The notes under the pieces are model-generated. The model saw only the letters and a list, made by a program, of their open reading frames with translations. It searched no databases and was not told where the DNA came from. From Alkalihalobacillus pseudalcaliphilus (GTDB taxonomy: Bacteria > Bacillota > Bacilli > Bacillales > Bacillaceae_D): a stretch of 64,000 bases of DNA. Position 1 is the first letter of the stretch, and the number at the start of each line of letters is the position of its first letter. The stretch is taken from the NCBI GenBank assembly GCA_001038565.1, contig LFJO01000005.1, forward strand, positions 924,009 through 988,008. The letters are read 5' to 3'. The position numbers were made by a program, and so were the translations under genes. Positions 34,062-43,047 of this stretch are shown here, piece after piece.

Positions 34062-35030
34062 ATGAGCAAAGAGCGTGTTAAGGGTTTACTAGCAACGATG
34101 GAACTACCGGTTATTAATGCTCCGATGTTTTTAGTTTCTGGACCGGAACTTGTTATTGAATCTTGTCGTCAAGGGATCATGGGGTCATTTCCACTTTTAA
34201 ATGCCAGAACATCCGTAGAATTAGAAAACTGGTTGATTGAAATTAAAGAACATTTGAAAGTAATCGAAGAGGAAAATGGTCAAGTCGCTCCTTGGGCAGT
34301 TAATTTAATTGTTCATAAAACGAATAAGCGTTTTGAGAATGATTTGGCACTTATAGCCAAGTACCAACCACCCATTGTTATTACTTCATTAGGAAAGCCT
34401 AATTCTGTTGTTCAAGTAGTTCATGAATATGGTGGACTTGTATTTTCAGATGTGGCTACGCTTACACATGCTAGAAAAGCAGCTGAGACTGGCGTAGACG
34501 GTCTCATTTTAGTTACGAATGGTGCAGGAGGACATGGAGGGTTATTAAATCCAATGGCTTTTATAGCAAGTGTCAAAGAATTTTGGAAAGGAATCACTAT
34601 TTTAGCGGGTAGTATTACAAATGGTAACGATATTTTGGCTGCCCAGGTTTTAGGTGCTGATTTTTCCTATATGGGTACGAGGTTTATCTCTGCAAATGAA
34701 AGTATGGCTAATGAAAGTTACCAAAAAACCTTACTTGATTCTACAGCTGAAGATTTAGTTTATACAGATGCATTTAGTGGTGTACCTGCCAACTATTTAA
34801 GTAAAAGTGTGTTGAAGGCAGGTTATGATATACAAGCATTACAAAGAAAAGAGAAAATCGATGTCGGACAATCAGATGCAAAAGCATGGAAAGATATCTT
34901 CTCTGCTGGCCAAGGTGTCGGTACTATTCATAAGATTCAATCCGTGGAAGAGATTGTTGCCGAACTAAAACAAGAATATACAAACGCATTAGAACAACTT
35001 AATCAAAAATCATTGCTCCCACGTAAATAA
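34062..35030 (+). CDS. Nitronate monooxygenase (2-nitropropane dioxygenase family)
   Basis: This 322-residue FMN-dependent TIM-barrel protein starts with a helical segment and PVINAPMFLVSGPELV. It carries the family motif NGAGGHGG (about residues 160-167) and a phosphate-binding end LAGSITNGNDILAA...GADFSYMGTRF. Members oxidise alkyl nitronates such as propionate 3-nitronate, probably as detoxification. AGGGGGG lies 8 bases before ATG 34062. It is monocistronic with a palindromic operator-like site at its promoter, so it is probably inducible. Confidence 0.85.
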   Translation: MSKERVKGLLATMELPVINAPMFLVSGPELVIESCRQGIMGSFPLLNARTSVELENWLIEIKEHLKVIEEENGQVAPWAVNLIVHKTNKRFENDLALIAKYQPPIVITSLGKPNSVVQVVHEYGGLVFSDVATLTHARKAAETGVDGLILVTNGAGGHGGLLNPMAFIASVKEFWKGITILAGSITNGNDILAAQVLGADFSYMGTRFISANESMANESYQKTLLDSTAEDLVYTDAFSGVPANYLSKSVLKAGYDIQALQRKEKIDVGQSDAKAWKDIFSAGQGVGTIHKIQSVEEIVAELKQEYTNALEQLNQKSLLPRK

Positions 35031-35056
35031 AATTAATATAATCTTCTTATCTAACT

Positions 35057-35093
35057 CTGTTTGGATAATAGCACCGGTCTATTGTCCAAACAG
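35057..35093. repeat. Long hairpin after nitronate monooxygenase
   Basis: CTGTTTGGA-TAATAG and CTATTG-TCCAAACAG pair over about 14 bases around CACCGGT. No T-run follows on the plus strand, so termination is uncertain. The CTGTTTGG half echoes the CTGTTTGG in the operator-like site at 34025-34040. Confidence 0.5.
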
Positions 35094-35187
35094 CAACTTC
35101 ATGAAATCAAATTTCACCTTCAAAAAACAACTCGAAAACACCCCGATAAATCATGTCAAAGCCAATTTTTAAGCAACTTTGGGCAGT

Positions 35188-35757
35188 AAGTCAAGCAAAC
35201 GGACCAAAAACAAATACTAGAAGGTCAGCTTATCTTGAGAAATGAGCGTCGCTCGTTGAACTTTCATACAAAGCTCCCATGATGACTTGTAAAGTATCTC
35301 ATCACCAACAAAAAGAGAGAGTAATAACCCATCAGTATCAGTATCTAAAAACAAAGACCTAAAGATCATGATATCTAGAGAAATAATCACCACCTTTTAA
35401 CTTTCATACAAAACCCACATGGCGAAGCCCCGTTCAATTCGCCACCAACAAAGATGAACGTGGCGTTCGCCTTTTACTGGTGGCTTTTCATTCATATAAA
35501 CGGTTTTTGGGGATGCTCACACTTTGCCGTAGCCCTGCCACTTTTTAGGGGTGAGCTCGCAAGAGCTTTCCTAAAAAGATTCAGCGCACCGCACAACCAG
35601 CCACCACCAATAAAAAAGAGAGAGTAGTAACCCATCAGGATTAGTATCTAAAATCCAAGTGTTTTTGGGCCGTTAGCCAAGCGAGCTTGGCTACTTCACC
35701 CATTGTACTTTCAATGCCACCCCACTTAACCAGCTAACTTTAATGTGCAACCTACTA
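35188..35757 (+). repeat. Composite dispersed repeat (family 1 and linked block)
   Basis: Two ACTTTCATACAAA boundary motifs (35263 and 35399) introduce CCCACATGGCGAAGCCC, CGCCACCAACAAAG and CTGGTGGC. These are followed by the CAGCGCACCGCACAACCAGCC, AGAGAGAGTA and TTAGCCAAG...CTTGGCTACTTCAC blocks found in reverse at 12017-12225. It ends near a CCAGCTAACTTTAATGTGCAACCTAC stretch like the right end of a family 1 unit. No coding frame. It lies directly upstream of the ROK regulator, same orientation. Confidence 0.65.
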
Positions 35758-35764
35758 ACCTAAG

Positions 35765-35793
35765 TTGACAGTATGTACCTTAATGATTACGAT
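35765..35793 (+). promoter_or_regulatory. Sigma-A promoter of the ROK regulator
   Basis: TTGACA, 17 bases, TACGAT is a strong -35 with an acceptable -10. It lies about 60 bases before the start codon and just after the composite repeat ends. Confidence 0.6.
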
Positions 35794-35852
35794 AAAATAT
35801 GATAATCAGCAACTTAGAAGAGTGATTAAAGTAAAAAGAAAGGAAGAGAAGG

Positions 35853-37055
35853 ATGACTGAACAAATTAGTAGTTTTCAACGCATGAGATTAACAAATCGT
35901 GCCAAGGTCCTTAATCAAATTCGATTAAAACAGCCTATTTCTAGAGCCGTTATTGCGAAAGAAACACAACTTACCCCAGCAACAGTGACCAATATCGTTC
36001 AAGACCTACTTGAAGAGAAAATGATTAAAGAAGGAGAAAATGGTTCCTCGCAAGGAGGCAGAAAGCCTATTCTATTATCCATCGATGATCGTAGTAAATA
36101 TATCATCGGAATTGACATCGGTGCCTTTGAAGTGAGAATGGCGATTACTAACCTACAAGCTGTCATTATAAGAAAAAAAGACTTACCCTTATCGGCGAAA
36201 TTAGATAACTCGTTATTTTTATCTTACATAGAAGAATCGATTCAAAACATAATTGAAGAATCTAGGCTTGATAAACAAGCAATAGTTGGTATTGGTATAG
36301 GTATGCATGGAGTTGTGAATGCTGAACTCGGAACAGCCATCTTTGCACCGAATTTCCAATTAGTTGATGTACCAATAAAGTCATATTTAGAAACGAAGGT
36401 TCAAATTCCTGTATATGTAGAAAATGATGTACGAGCTTTCACTTTAGGCGAGAGTTGGTTTGGAGCAGGGAAAGGTATTAACCATTTTATCTGTGTGAAT
36501 GTTGGTGTAGGAATTGGAGCGGGCATTATATATAACGGTGAACTGTACCGTGGAAGTAATCATATTGCCGGAGAGTTCGGTCATACTCTCATTGATATTA
36601 AGGGTGAAAAATGCTCGTGTGGTCGTATTGGCTGCTTAGAAACGGTCGCAAGCGGAAAGGCTTTAGTTGAGTACGTCTTACAGGAAAAAGATAATGATTA
36701 TATCATGCAGCAAGTAAATTCAAGTGAGCAGTTAACGGGTGAGCTCATTTTTCAATGTGCGAACCAAGGTGATCCTTGTGCAATTCGGATCTTAGCAAAG
36801 GTTGGATATTTCTTAGGGGTGGGTGTGACGAACCTTATCAATCTTATTAACCCTGAATGTATTATAGTCGGAGGCGGTGTGGCTAAGGCAGGTGGGTTTG
36901 TATTAGAAGAAATGAGGCGGGTTGTGAAAGATAATGCTTTAACAAATGACGCCCGCAACACGATAATTATTGAATCAGAATTAAAAGATGAAGGAACACT
37001 AATCGGAGCTGTTACATTAGTTTTAAATCATATTTTTTTCTCAAATCATAAATAG
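35853..37055 (+). CDS. ROK-family transcriptional regulator (NagC/XylR type)
   Basis: This 400-residue protein has a MarR-like winged helix (about 10-75: RAVIAKETQLTPATVTNIVQDLL) and a ROK sugar-kinase-like domain with IIGIDIGAFEVR, the GxGAGI region and the zinc motif CSCGRIGCLE near residue 255. Such proteins repress sugar genes and release DNA on binding a sugar. No sugar genes adjoin it, so its targets lie elsewhere or have been lost. A 15-base perfect inverted repeat lies 29 bases after its stop. AGGAAGAGAAGG precedes the ATG. Confidence 0.85.
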   Translation: MTEQISSFQRMRLTNRAKVLNQIRLKQPISRAVIAKETQLTPATVTNIVQDLLEEKMIKEGENGSSQGGRKPILLSIDDRSKYIIGIDIGAFEVRMAITNLQAVIIRKKDLPLSAKLDNSLFLSYIEESIQNIIEESRLDKQAIVGIGIGMHGVVNAELGTAIFAPNFQLVDVPIKSYLETKVQIPVYVENDVRAFTLGESWFGAGKGINHFICVNVGVGIGAGIIYNGELYRGSNHIAGEFGHTLIDIKGEKCSCGRIGCLETVASGKALVEYVLQEKDNDYIMQQVNSSEQLTGELIFQCANQGDPCAIRILAKVGYFLGVGVTNLINLINPECIIVGGGVAKAGGFVLEEMRRVVKDNALTNDARNTIIIESELKDEGTLIGAVTLVLNHIFFSNHK

Positions 37056-37084
37056 ACTCTTTGAGAATTTTCAAACCATGTTAA

Positions 37085-37119
37085 AATAAACTTAATTTAT
37101 TTAATAAATTAAGTTTATT
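37085..37119. promoter_or_regulatory. Perfect 15-base inverted repeat after the ROK gene
   Basis: AATAAACTTAATTTA and TAAATTAAGTTTATT flank TTTAA. The AGTTTATT/AATAAACT ends resemble ROK/XylR operators (TTAGTTT...AAACTAA). It could be an operator for a gene now lost downstream, or a weak AT-rich terminator. Confidence 0.5.
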
Positions 37120-37348
37120 TGCGATCTTTATTAGGAGGACGCCAGTATCTGAAGATCGCTTCACAAATCTTTGTTTTAAAAGCTAAAGAGTGATATAATT
37201 TGGCTGAATATTTCTTTTATTTAAATAAGGAAGAGGTGTTCCTTTTGAAGATGTTGATCTGAATTGTATGAACGTATTCCTATAGCACATGTTAAATTTC
37301 CGAACTCTCATTTTAAAGTAACTATTGAAATAAGAGGAGGAAAAAGCC

Positions 37349-37627
37349 ATGAGTTATATGAATGCACAAGAAGTATTACCCAAAGAGTTAATCGACCAAA
37401 TTCAACATTATGTAGATGGCAAGCCCTTATATATTCCTAGGAAAGAGAATAAGCGAAGTCGTTGGGGCGAAAAAAATGGCACAAGAAAACAACTCGCCAT
37501 TAGGAATCACGAGCTTTATCAAGACTATTTATCTGGCGTTTCAAAACATGACTTAATGGAACGTTATTATTTGTCAGACAAAAGTATCCAGCGGATTATT
37601 AGGGTGCAAGGGCAATTGAATAAATAG
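37349..37627 (+). CDS. CD3324-family small DNA-binding-like protein
   Basis: This 92-residue protein has an invariant-looking middle (YIPRKENKRSRWGEKNGTR) and a C-terminal helix-turn-helix-like part (SGVSKHDLMERYYLSDKSIQRII). It matches in outline the CD3324 family, related to Mor-type activators, of unknown function. GAGGAGG lies 7 bases before the ATG. It is monocistronic, with a terminator after it. Confidence 0.75.
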   Translation: MSYMNAQEVLPKELIDQIQHYVDGKPLYIPRKENKRSRWGEKNGTRKQLAIRNHELYQDYLSGVSKHDLMERYYLSDKSIQRIIRVQGQLNK

Positions 37628-37634
37628 ACTGATT

Positions 37635-37664
37635 GACCTCTGAGCAAATGTTCAGAGGTTTTTA
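37635..37664 (+). terminator. Rho-independent terminator
   Basis: GACCTCTGA and TCAGAGGTT form a 9-base stem with an 8-base loop and trailing T residues, directly after the CD3324-type gene. It also overlaps the end of a DinB fragment on the other strand. Confidence 0.8.
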
Positions 37665-37813
37665 ATCATTTCTACATAATAGAGAGTGAGTCCTATCTCT
37701 CTAGTCCAGACCGATAATTGAACAATATGATGAAATTCGTGGGCGATGACATGGTTCACAATGTCAGCATATATAGGAGTACCAAATGTTAACTTTTGAG
37801 CTGTTAGATACAT
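37652..37813 (-). pseudogene. DinB-family protein fragment
   Basis: A 53-codon minus-strand frame contains NHVIAHEFHHIVQLSVW, which matches the C-terminal metal-binding HxxxHHxxQ region of DinB/YfiT proteins (normally about 150 residues). In-frame stops precede it and there is no ribosome binding site, so it is the stub of a lost gene. Confidence 0.55.
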
Positions 37814-37897
37814 GGCTCAAGTTTCATTCATACAAATTTTAAAGCTATCCCTAATTTATATGAGGATGTTATTGTATCTTTAAGGATGGTGAATAAT

Positions 37898-38968
37898 ATG
37901 AAAAATCAGTTATTGGATCGTGTTCAAAAATATGTGAATACCGATCATTTTTCAGGTGTTGTATATATAAGAAAAGAGAATCAGTTGATACTCCACAAAG
38001 CATTTGGTTATGCACATCGTGGTTTAAAAGTTAGTAATCAAATTCAAACAAAATTTGATACGGCTTCTATTACAAAAGTGTTTACCGCTGTAGGTATTTT
38101 GCAATTAGTAGAAAATTACGGACTTAATCTTCATTCAAAGGTTCATGATTTAATTGATTTAAGCCATACAAACATTGACTCACATGTGACAATTTATCAA
38201 TTACTTACTCATACTTCCGGGATTGGTGACGATGCTGATGAAGAAGCCGGTGAGGATTATGAAGCGATTTGGCAATCAAAACCGAATTATATGATGAAAA
38301 AAACAACGGATTATCTTGAGCAATTTGTTTATAAAGATGCTAACTTTCCACCTGGAGAAGGGTGTCGTTATAATAATTGTGCTTATATTTTACTAGGATT
38401 AATCATTGAGAAGCTTACAAATATGAGTTATCACGACTACATCCGAACCTTTATTTTTGAAAAAGCCTCTATGCAAGATACACAATTTGGTCGTATGGAT
38501 GAGGTGATTGAAGGAGTAGCTGAGCATTATGTTTCCGAATATGATGAGCAAGGTAATGTCACAGGGTATCGTAAAAATATTTATTCATATCCTTTTATTG
38601 GTTCAGCTGATGCAGGAGCTTTAACGACTGCTTCTGATTTAGCTTTATTTCTTCAAGCGTTAGCAGAGGGGAAGCTTTTAAATAAGAAATATACAGAACA
38701 ATTATTCAAGCCTCATGAGTTATATCAAAAATATCAAGATTACTCGAGCTGGATGGGCTATGGCTTTCAATATATGATTCATTATGAGAGCGAGAACATA
38801 TTTTATCGATACAAGGATGGAAATAATGCTGGAGTTAGTTGTACGATGAATGTTTACCCAGAAAATGATGTGACAATAATCATTTTATCCAATCAAGATA
38901 GTGATGTTTGGACCTTAGCAGATGAGTTGCAGGAAATCGTAAAAGAGGGTGAATCCATTGATCACTGA
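37898..38968 (+). CDS. Serine hydrolase of the beta-lactamase (class C / AmpH) fold
   Basis: This 356-residue protein has the catalytic SxxK as SITK (within FDTASITKVF), a Tyr-x-Asn as YNN in GEGCRYNNCAYIL, and a penicillin-binding-protein-like C-terminal domain. There is no signal peptide, so it is probably cytoplasmic; many such proteins are esterases or D-amino peptidases rather than resistance enzymes. I choose ATG 37898 near AAGGATGG; 37886 is possible. It overlaps the following acetyltransferase gene and is co-transcribed with it. Substrate unknown. Confidence 0.8.
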   Translation: MKNQLLDRVQKYVNTDHFSGVVYIRKENQLILHKAFGYAHRGLKVSNQIQTKFDTASITKVFTAVGILQLVENYGLNLHSKVHDLIDLSHTNIDSHVTIYQLLTHTSGIGDDADEEAGEDYEAIWQSKPNYMMKKTTDYLEQFVYKDANFPPGEGCRYNNCAYILLGLIIEKLTNMSYHDYIRTFIFEKASMQDTQFGRMDEVIEGVAEHYVSEYDEQGNVTGYRKNIYSYPFIGSADAGALTTASDLALFLQALAEGKLLNKKYTEQLFKPHELYQKYQDYSSWMGYGFQYMIHYESENIFYRYKDGNNAGVSCTMNVYPENDVTIIILSNQDSDVWTLADELQEIVKEGESIDH

Positions 38969-39812
38969 ATTACATGAAAAGAGCTTCCGGCGGTGCCTTC
39001 CTTTATTAGAGCATGTAAGCGCACTGGAAGCAAAAGCGGTTCTTCAGGGGGTTAATCGTGGCAGAGTCTTTGTTGACGATAGCCAGAAGCCTAGAAGTGG
39101 CTTTGTCTGGCTAGGTAATCATGACGGTTTTCTTTTTTTTGGTGATGCAGCTAACGAAGTTTTCCTTGCTGAACTCCAATCGTTTCTTTTAGAAACCATA
39201 TATCCAAACATGGTCGAACTAGGATTGCAATGGTTTGAAGCTATTTCCAGCCAAGCTAATTGGGAGCCTGTTTTAAAAAATGTCTTCAATAATAGTCCAC
39301 ATTGGCAACAGCATGTGTACCTTAATGATAATTTTCAGAACACGCATGAACAATTAGGGGGACAACTTTCGGGCAAATACGAGCTTTTACAACTCAGTAA
39401 CGAAACAGATAACTACTTCAGCAGCCTCCTCAACTATTCAACAGTGAAAAAAACAATCGAACAATCATGGTATAGCTTAAACGACTTCTATGCTAAAGGA
39501 ATTGGGTATTGTATCGTATTTGAGAGACAGGTTATTAGTTATTGCTATTCAAGTTTTGTCAGTGACCATTATTATATCATCAATATTTGGACAGATGAGA
39601 AATTCAGACGACAGTCTTTGGCACTCGAAACCGCACAGGCTTTTATAAGGTCGTGTCAAGAAAAGCAAGGTCACCCCTATTGGGATTGCACTGATAGTAA
39701 TAGGGCCTCCAATCAATTAGCACAAAAGCTAGGCCTTAAGATTCAGCAGAGTTATACAGGTTATGAATACAAAGTTCCTACAAAGGTAATGAATAGCACC
39801 ATACTAACTTAA
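38958..39812 (+). CDS. GNAT acetyltransferase (GNAT_acetyltran type)
   Basis: The product is 284 residues, with an N-terminal region typical of the group (SGFVWLGNHDGFLFFGD). A C-terminal GNAT core has YIINIWTDEKFRRQSLALETAQAFI and a CTDSNRASNQLAQKLGL end. TTG 38958 is 9 bases after GAGGG; GTG 38949 would lie on the binding site. It overlaps the hydrolase gene by 11 bases, so the two are coupled. The acceptor is unknown. Confidence 0.75.
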   Translation: MITELHEKSFRRCLPLLEHVSALEAKAVLQGVNRGRVFVDDSQKPRSGFVWLGNHDGFLFFGDAANEVFLAELQSFLLETIYPNMVELGLQWFEAISSQANWEPVLKNVFNNSPHWQQHVYLNDNFQNTHEQLGGQLSGKYELLQLSNETDNYFSSLLNYSTVKKTIEQSWYSLNDFYAKGIGYCIVFERQVISYCYSSFVSDHYYIINIWTDEKFRRQSLALETAQAFIRSCQEKQGHPYWDCTDSNRASNQLAQKLGLKIQQSYTGYEYKVPTKVMNSTILT

Positions 39813-39892
39813 ATAAACGGTCACGACGAATGAGATGTTTACTATTGTCGCTCGATTACTTGCGAATTCTTGCGTTGTGTATCAAATCATGC

Positions 39893-39921
39893 AAAAGCAG
39901 CAGTTATTAGCTGCTTTTTTT
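39893..39921 (+). terminator. Rho-independent terminator
   Basis: AAAAGCAGC and GCTGCTTTT form a 9-base stem around AGTTATTA with seven T residues. It ends the hydrolase-acetyltransferase operon and may also serve the minus-strand gene that finishes 34 bases on. Confidence 0.85.
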
Positions 39922-39954
39922 ATGTGGATATCAAAAGGAGAAGTTCCTAACACT

Positions 39955-40257
39955 TTAAACTGGCAATGAACCTAGATTTAACGCTTCACCTATAAAAATA
40001 ATTCCCACTATAATAACAGCAATAATGATTATAAAGATGACTACTCTGAATATAAGGATGCTAGTTGATTTCGGTTCAGACTCCTGTGTCTTTCCTTCTA
40101 ACCATGGTGATGCAAAAATACTAAGTAATAAAACCGTCATAGCTAATACCCCAACACTGAGGGCATCAACACCTAAATCAAACATATAATTTGCTAGTAA
40201 AATTAATAAAGTACCAATTATAAATCCGGTTATTGTTGATAATAAACGATTCTTCAT
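39955..40257 (-). CDS. Three-span membrane protein of unknown function
   Basis: The product is 100 residues, with spans at about 5-25, 33-51 and 67-92 and a polar loop SPWLEGKTQESEPKS between the second and third. GAGGAGG lies 8 bases before the start. I do not recognise the family. The gene stands alone between a terminator and a family 1 repeat. Confidence 0.65.
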   Translation of the reverse strand: MKNRLLSTITGFIIGTLLILLANYMFDLGVDALSVGVLAMTVLLLSIFASPWLEGKTQESEPKSTSILIFRVVIFIIIIAVIIVGIIFIGEALNLGSLPV

Positions 40258-40323
40258 ACATCTTACCTCCTCAGATTGTATTAACTACACTACTCTATTT
40301 ACTTACTTATAAATTCCTAAACA

Positions 40324-40494
40324 GGTGGAGTAATAGCGACTATTTAAACAGTCAGCCCGTTTACAACTCCATCACCATTAGGAGTCGCAGGAACAAAAGG
40401 GGACCACTGTCCTGTTTAGGTCGTCTATCTCAAGATGGATGACTAGCTAAACTTCAAGGTACAACCTATCGCCATAAAGCCACTTTCATACAAA
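40324..40494 (+). repeat. Dispersed repeat family 1, left-truncated copy
   Basis: It starts within the TAGCGACTATTTAAACAGT block and runs through GCCCGTTTACAACTCCATC, GACCACTGTCCTGTT, CTATCTCAAGATGGATGAC and CAAGGTACAACCTATCGCC to ACTTTCATACAAA. It matches 44700-44833 and the reverse of 11793-11945. It ends 76 bases before the next gene, same orientation. Confidence 0.7.
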
Positions 40495-40569
40495 ACTAAT
40501 GAAAACCATGAGATAGTACGATATAATAATCATAAAAGACAGAATATTAAGTATATTAGAGGTGCTATG

Positions 40570-41730
40570 ATGGAACATCCATTCGTAACAACGAAAACAC
40601 CCGAGTTACTTCTTGATTTAGATGCTTTCGAACATAATACTAAAATGATCGCCAAACAAGCTTTTGGAAAGAAAATAAGAATTGCCTCTAAGTCCATTCG
40701 TTCGCTAGAGCTCTTAAGGTATATTCTAGACAGCGATGACGTTTTTCAAGGTGTGATGTGTTATACGGCAGAGGAAGCACTCTTTTTGTATGAGAATAAC
40801 ATTACAGATATCATAATCGGTTATCCGACCACAGACCAATTACGTTTATCAAAAATTGCACAAGTACATGGTGAAGCAAAGATCTTTGTTATGATTGACT
40901 CGATTCACCACGTTAATGAGCTAGAAGATTTGGCTAAGGCAGTCAATGGTCGCTTTTATGTGCTAGTGGATATTGATATGAGTACTCAATTTCCTGCCCT
41001 TCATTTTGGTGTGAGAAGATCTCCATTACAGCAATGCGAGGAAGTTTTAGGTGTAGCCTTTGCGATTAGACAAAGTCAAAATCTGCAGTTTTGTGGAATC
41101 ATGGGATACGAAGCTCAAATAGCTGGTGTTCCTGATTTTGTTAGAGGTAAGAGTCTGACAAACAAACTCATTCAAACATTAAAAAAGGTATCCATGCCCC
41201 AAATCGAGAAGAGAAGAAAACGAATCGTTACTTGCTTAGAAGACCATGGCTTTATCTGTCGTATTGTTAATGGGGGAGGGACAGGTAGTTTGTCACATAC
41301 AGTTTGTGAGGAAGTGATTACAGAAGTTACGGTAGGTTCGGGCTTTTATGCACCTGTTCTTTTTGACCATTATCGCGATTTTCAATATAACCCAGCTCTT
41401 TTTTTCTCATTACCGATAGTTAGACAGGCTGGCAAACATCTTTACACCTGTTTAGGTGGTGGTTATATCGCTTCAGGCAGTGTTGGTGTTGATAAACAGC
41501 CGCTACTCATTTATCCACCTGGTGCGAGTCTTACGAAGCTAGAGGGAGCAGGGGAAGTACAAACACCTATACATTATTTAGGTACATTACACATAGGTGA
41601 CTCGGTTCTTTTTCGGGCTGCTAAAGCAGGTGAAATTTGTGAACGCTTTGACAACATCATTGGCCAAAGGAACGGAGAAGTAGAACAATCATTTTTAACA
41701 TACCGTGGTGAAGGGGTGTGTTTTTTATGA
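40570..41730 (+). CDS. Alanine-racemase-fold PLP enzyme (D-threonine aldolase-like)
   Basis: This 386-residue protein has a fold-type III PLP domain (about 1-270) with the start TPELLLDLDAFEHN and the lysine in RIASKSIRS, and a C-terminal DSD1-type region with GGGYIASG, typical of D-threonine aldolase and D-serine dehydratase relatives. The group is annotated amino acid deaminase/aldolase. ATG 40570 lies 5 bases after GAGGTG. Its stop overlaps the lactone oxidase gene by 4 bases, so the two enzymes should work together; the joint pathway is unknown to me. Confidence 0.75.
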   Translation: MEHPFVTTKTPELLLDLDAFEHNTKMIAKQAFGKKIRIASKSIRSLELLRYILDSDDVFQGVMCYTAEEALFLYENNITDIIIGYPTTDQLRLSKIAQVHGEAKIFVMIDSIHHVNELEDLAKAVNGRFYVLVDIDMSTQFPALHFGVRRSPLQQCEEVLGVAFAIRQSQNLQFCGIMGYEAQIAGVPDFVRGKSLTNKLIQTLKKVSMPQIEKRRKRIVTCLEDHGFICRIVNGGGTGSLSHTVCEEVITEVTVGSGFYAPVLFDHYRDFQYNPALFFSLPIVRQAGKHLYTCLGGGYIASGSVGVDKQPLLIYPPGASLTKLEGAGEVQTPIHYLGTLHIGDSVLFRAAKAGEICERFDNIIGQRNGEVEQSFLTYRGEGVCFL

Positions 41731-43034
41731 AAGTGTTGGAAAATAAACGATGGGTAAACTGGGCTTCTACGAGTAAAAGCATACCAGCTTCAACCTTCTA
41801 TCCTGAATCAATTGAAGATGTAAGGACTGTTATAAAAAAAGCCAAAGCATCAGGAAAAAAAGTAAGAGTAGTTGGCGCGGGTCATTCCTTTACACCTCTT
41901 GCAAACTGTGATGACTATCTCATGTGCCTTGACCGTCTCAAACGAATAGAAAGCATAGATGTAATCAATCAAACCGTAACGGTTCAAGCCGGTATTCGCT
42001 TATCTGAATTAGGTGACGAATTAGCCAAACAAGGATTCGCTCAAGAAAATCTTGGGGATATTAATGTGCAAAGTTTAGCTGGTGCGATTTCAACAGGCAC
42101 ACACGGTACCGGTATTCAATTTGGTAATATACCTAGTCAAGTTGAAGAACTGACATTGGTTACAGCAACTGGAGAGCTTCTTACTTGCTCAAAAGAAAAG
42201 GACCAAGAACTTTTTCAGGCAAGTCTTATCTCTTTAGGTTTGTTTGGTGTTATCGTCAAAGTTAAATTAAGAATCATAAAAGCACCAGTCTATGACTTTC
42301 GAAGTGAGAAAGTCACGTTTGAGCAATTACAAGAACAGTTACCAAAATGGATCGAAGAAAATACTCACTTTGAATTTTTTATGTTTCCATTTTCTGAATA
42401 TATACAAACGAAAAAAATGAAAGTATCTTCTGCTCGTCCTCAAAGTGTTCGTCATTTTCATCGGAAAAATGTTGTTATTGAAAATTATCTTTTTTATCTC
42501 GTATCGGAGGTATGTCGTTTATATCCTAAATCAAGTAAAAGGATGAGCCAATTATCGGCTAAATCAGTGAGTAAGCAAGTGATTACGGCTAATAGTTATG
42601 ATCTATTTACGACACCGAGAAAAGTAAAGTTTGTTGAAATGGAATATGCGATTCCCATTGAAGCATTACAGGATGCTTTAGATGAGATTCAAAAGAAAAT
42701 CAAAAAAGAACAATTTCAAGTGCATTTTCCTATTGAATGTAGAATGGTCGCTGCTGATGAGAGTTGGTTAAGTCCATCTTATCAACGTAAATCTGCTTAC
42801 TTGGCCTTTCACATGTATAAAGGAATGCCGTTTGAGTCCTATTTCTATGCAATGGAAACCATTATGGATAGCTATGCCGGTCGCCCGCATTGGGGGAAAT
42901 GGCACTCCAAAACAAAAAAAGACCTCGAACACTTATATCCAAAGTTTGCGGCTTTCTTAAAGACGAGAAATTCGCTAGACCCCGAGCATATCTTTATAAA
43001 TGATTATCTTCGTCAACTAATACTTGGCCGATAG
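41727..43034 (+). CDS. FAD-linked sugar-lactone oxidase (D-arabinono-1,4-lactone oxidase type)
   Basis: This 435-residue oxidase has an N-terminal VAO-type FAD domain (RVVGAGHSFTPLANCDDYLM, then SLAGAISTGTHGTG, where the flavin-linking histidine can lie) and a C-terminal ALO domain ending FPIECRMVAADESWLSP ... YAGRPHWGKWHSK. HWGK is the family's active-site signature. It oxidises a sugar-1,4-lactone or alditol with oxygen. The start is coupled (ATGA) to the aldolase-like gene, with GAAGGGG 9 bases upstream. A terminator follows. Confidence 0.85.
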   Translation: MKVLENKRWVNWASTSKSIPASTFYPESIEDVRTVIKKAKASGKKVRVVGAGHSFTPLANCDDYLMCLDRLKRIESIDVINQTVTVQAGIRLSELGDELAKQGFAQENLGDINVQSLAGAISTGTHGTGIQFGNIPSQVEELTLVTATGELLTCSKEKDQELFQASLISLGLFGVIVKVKLRIIKAPVYDFRSEKVTFEQLQEQLPKWIEENTHFEFFMFPFSEYIQTKKMKVSSARPQSVRHFHRKNVVIENYLFYLVSEVCRLYPKSSKRMSQLSAKSVSKQVITANSYDLFTTPRKVKFVEMEYAIPIEALQDALDEIQKKIKKEQFQVHFPIECRMVAADESWLSPSYQRKSAYLAFHMYKGMPFESYFYAMETIMDSYAGRPHWGKWHSKTKKDLEHLYPKFAAFLKTRNSLDPEHIFINDYLRQLILGR

Positions 43035-43047
43035 AATTTGAACCTTA

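Noticed and set aside
37898-38968. Beta-lactam resistance gene
   Set aside because: SxxK is present but there is no signal peptide and the family mostly holds esterases and peptidases; the same holds for the hydrolase at 60184.
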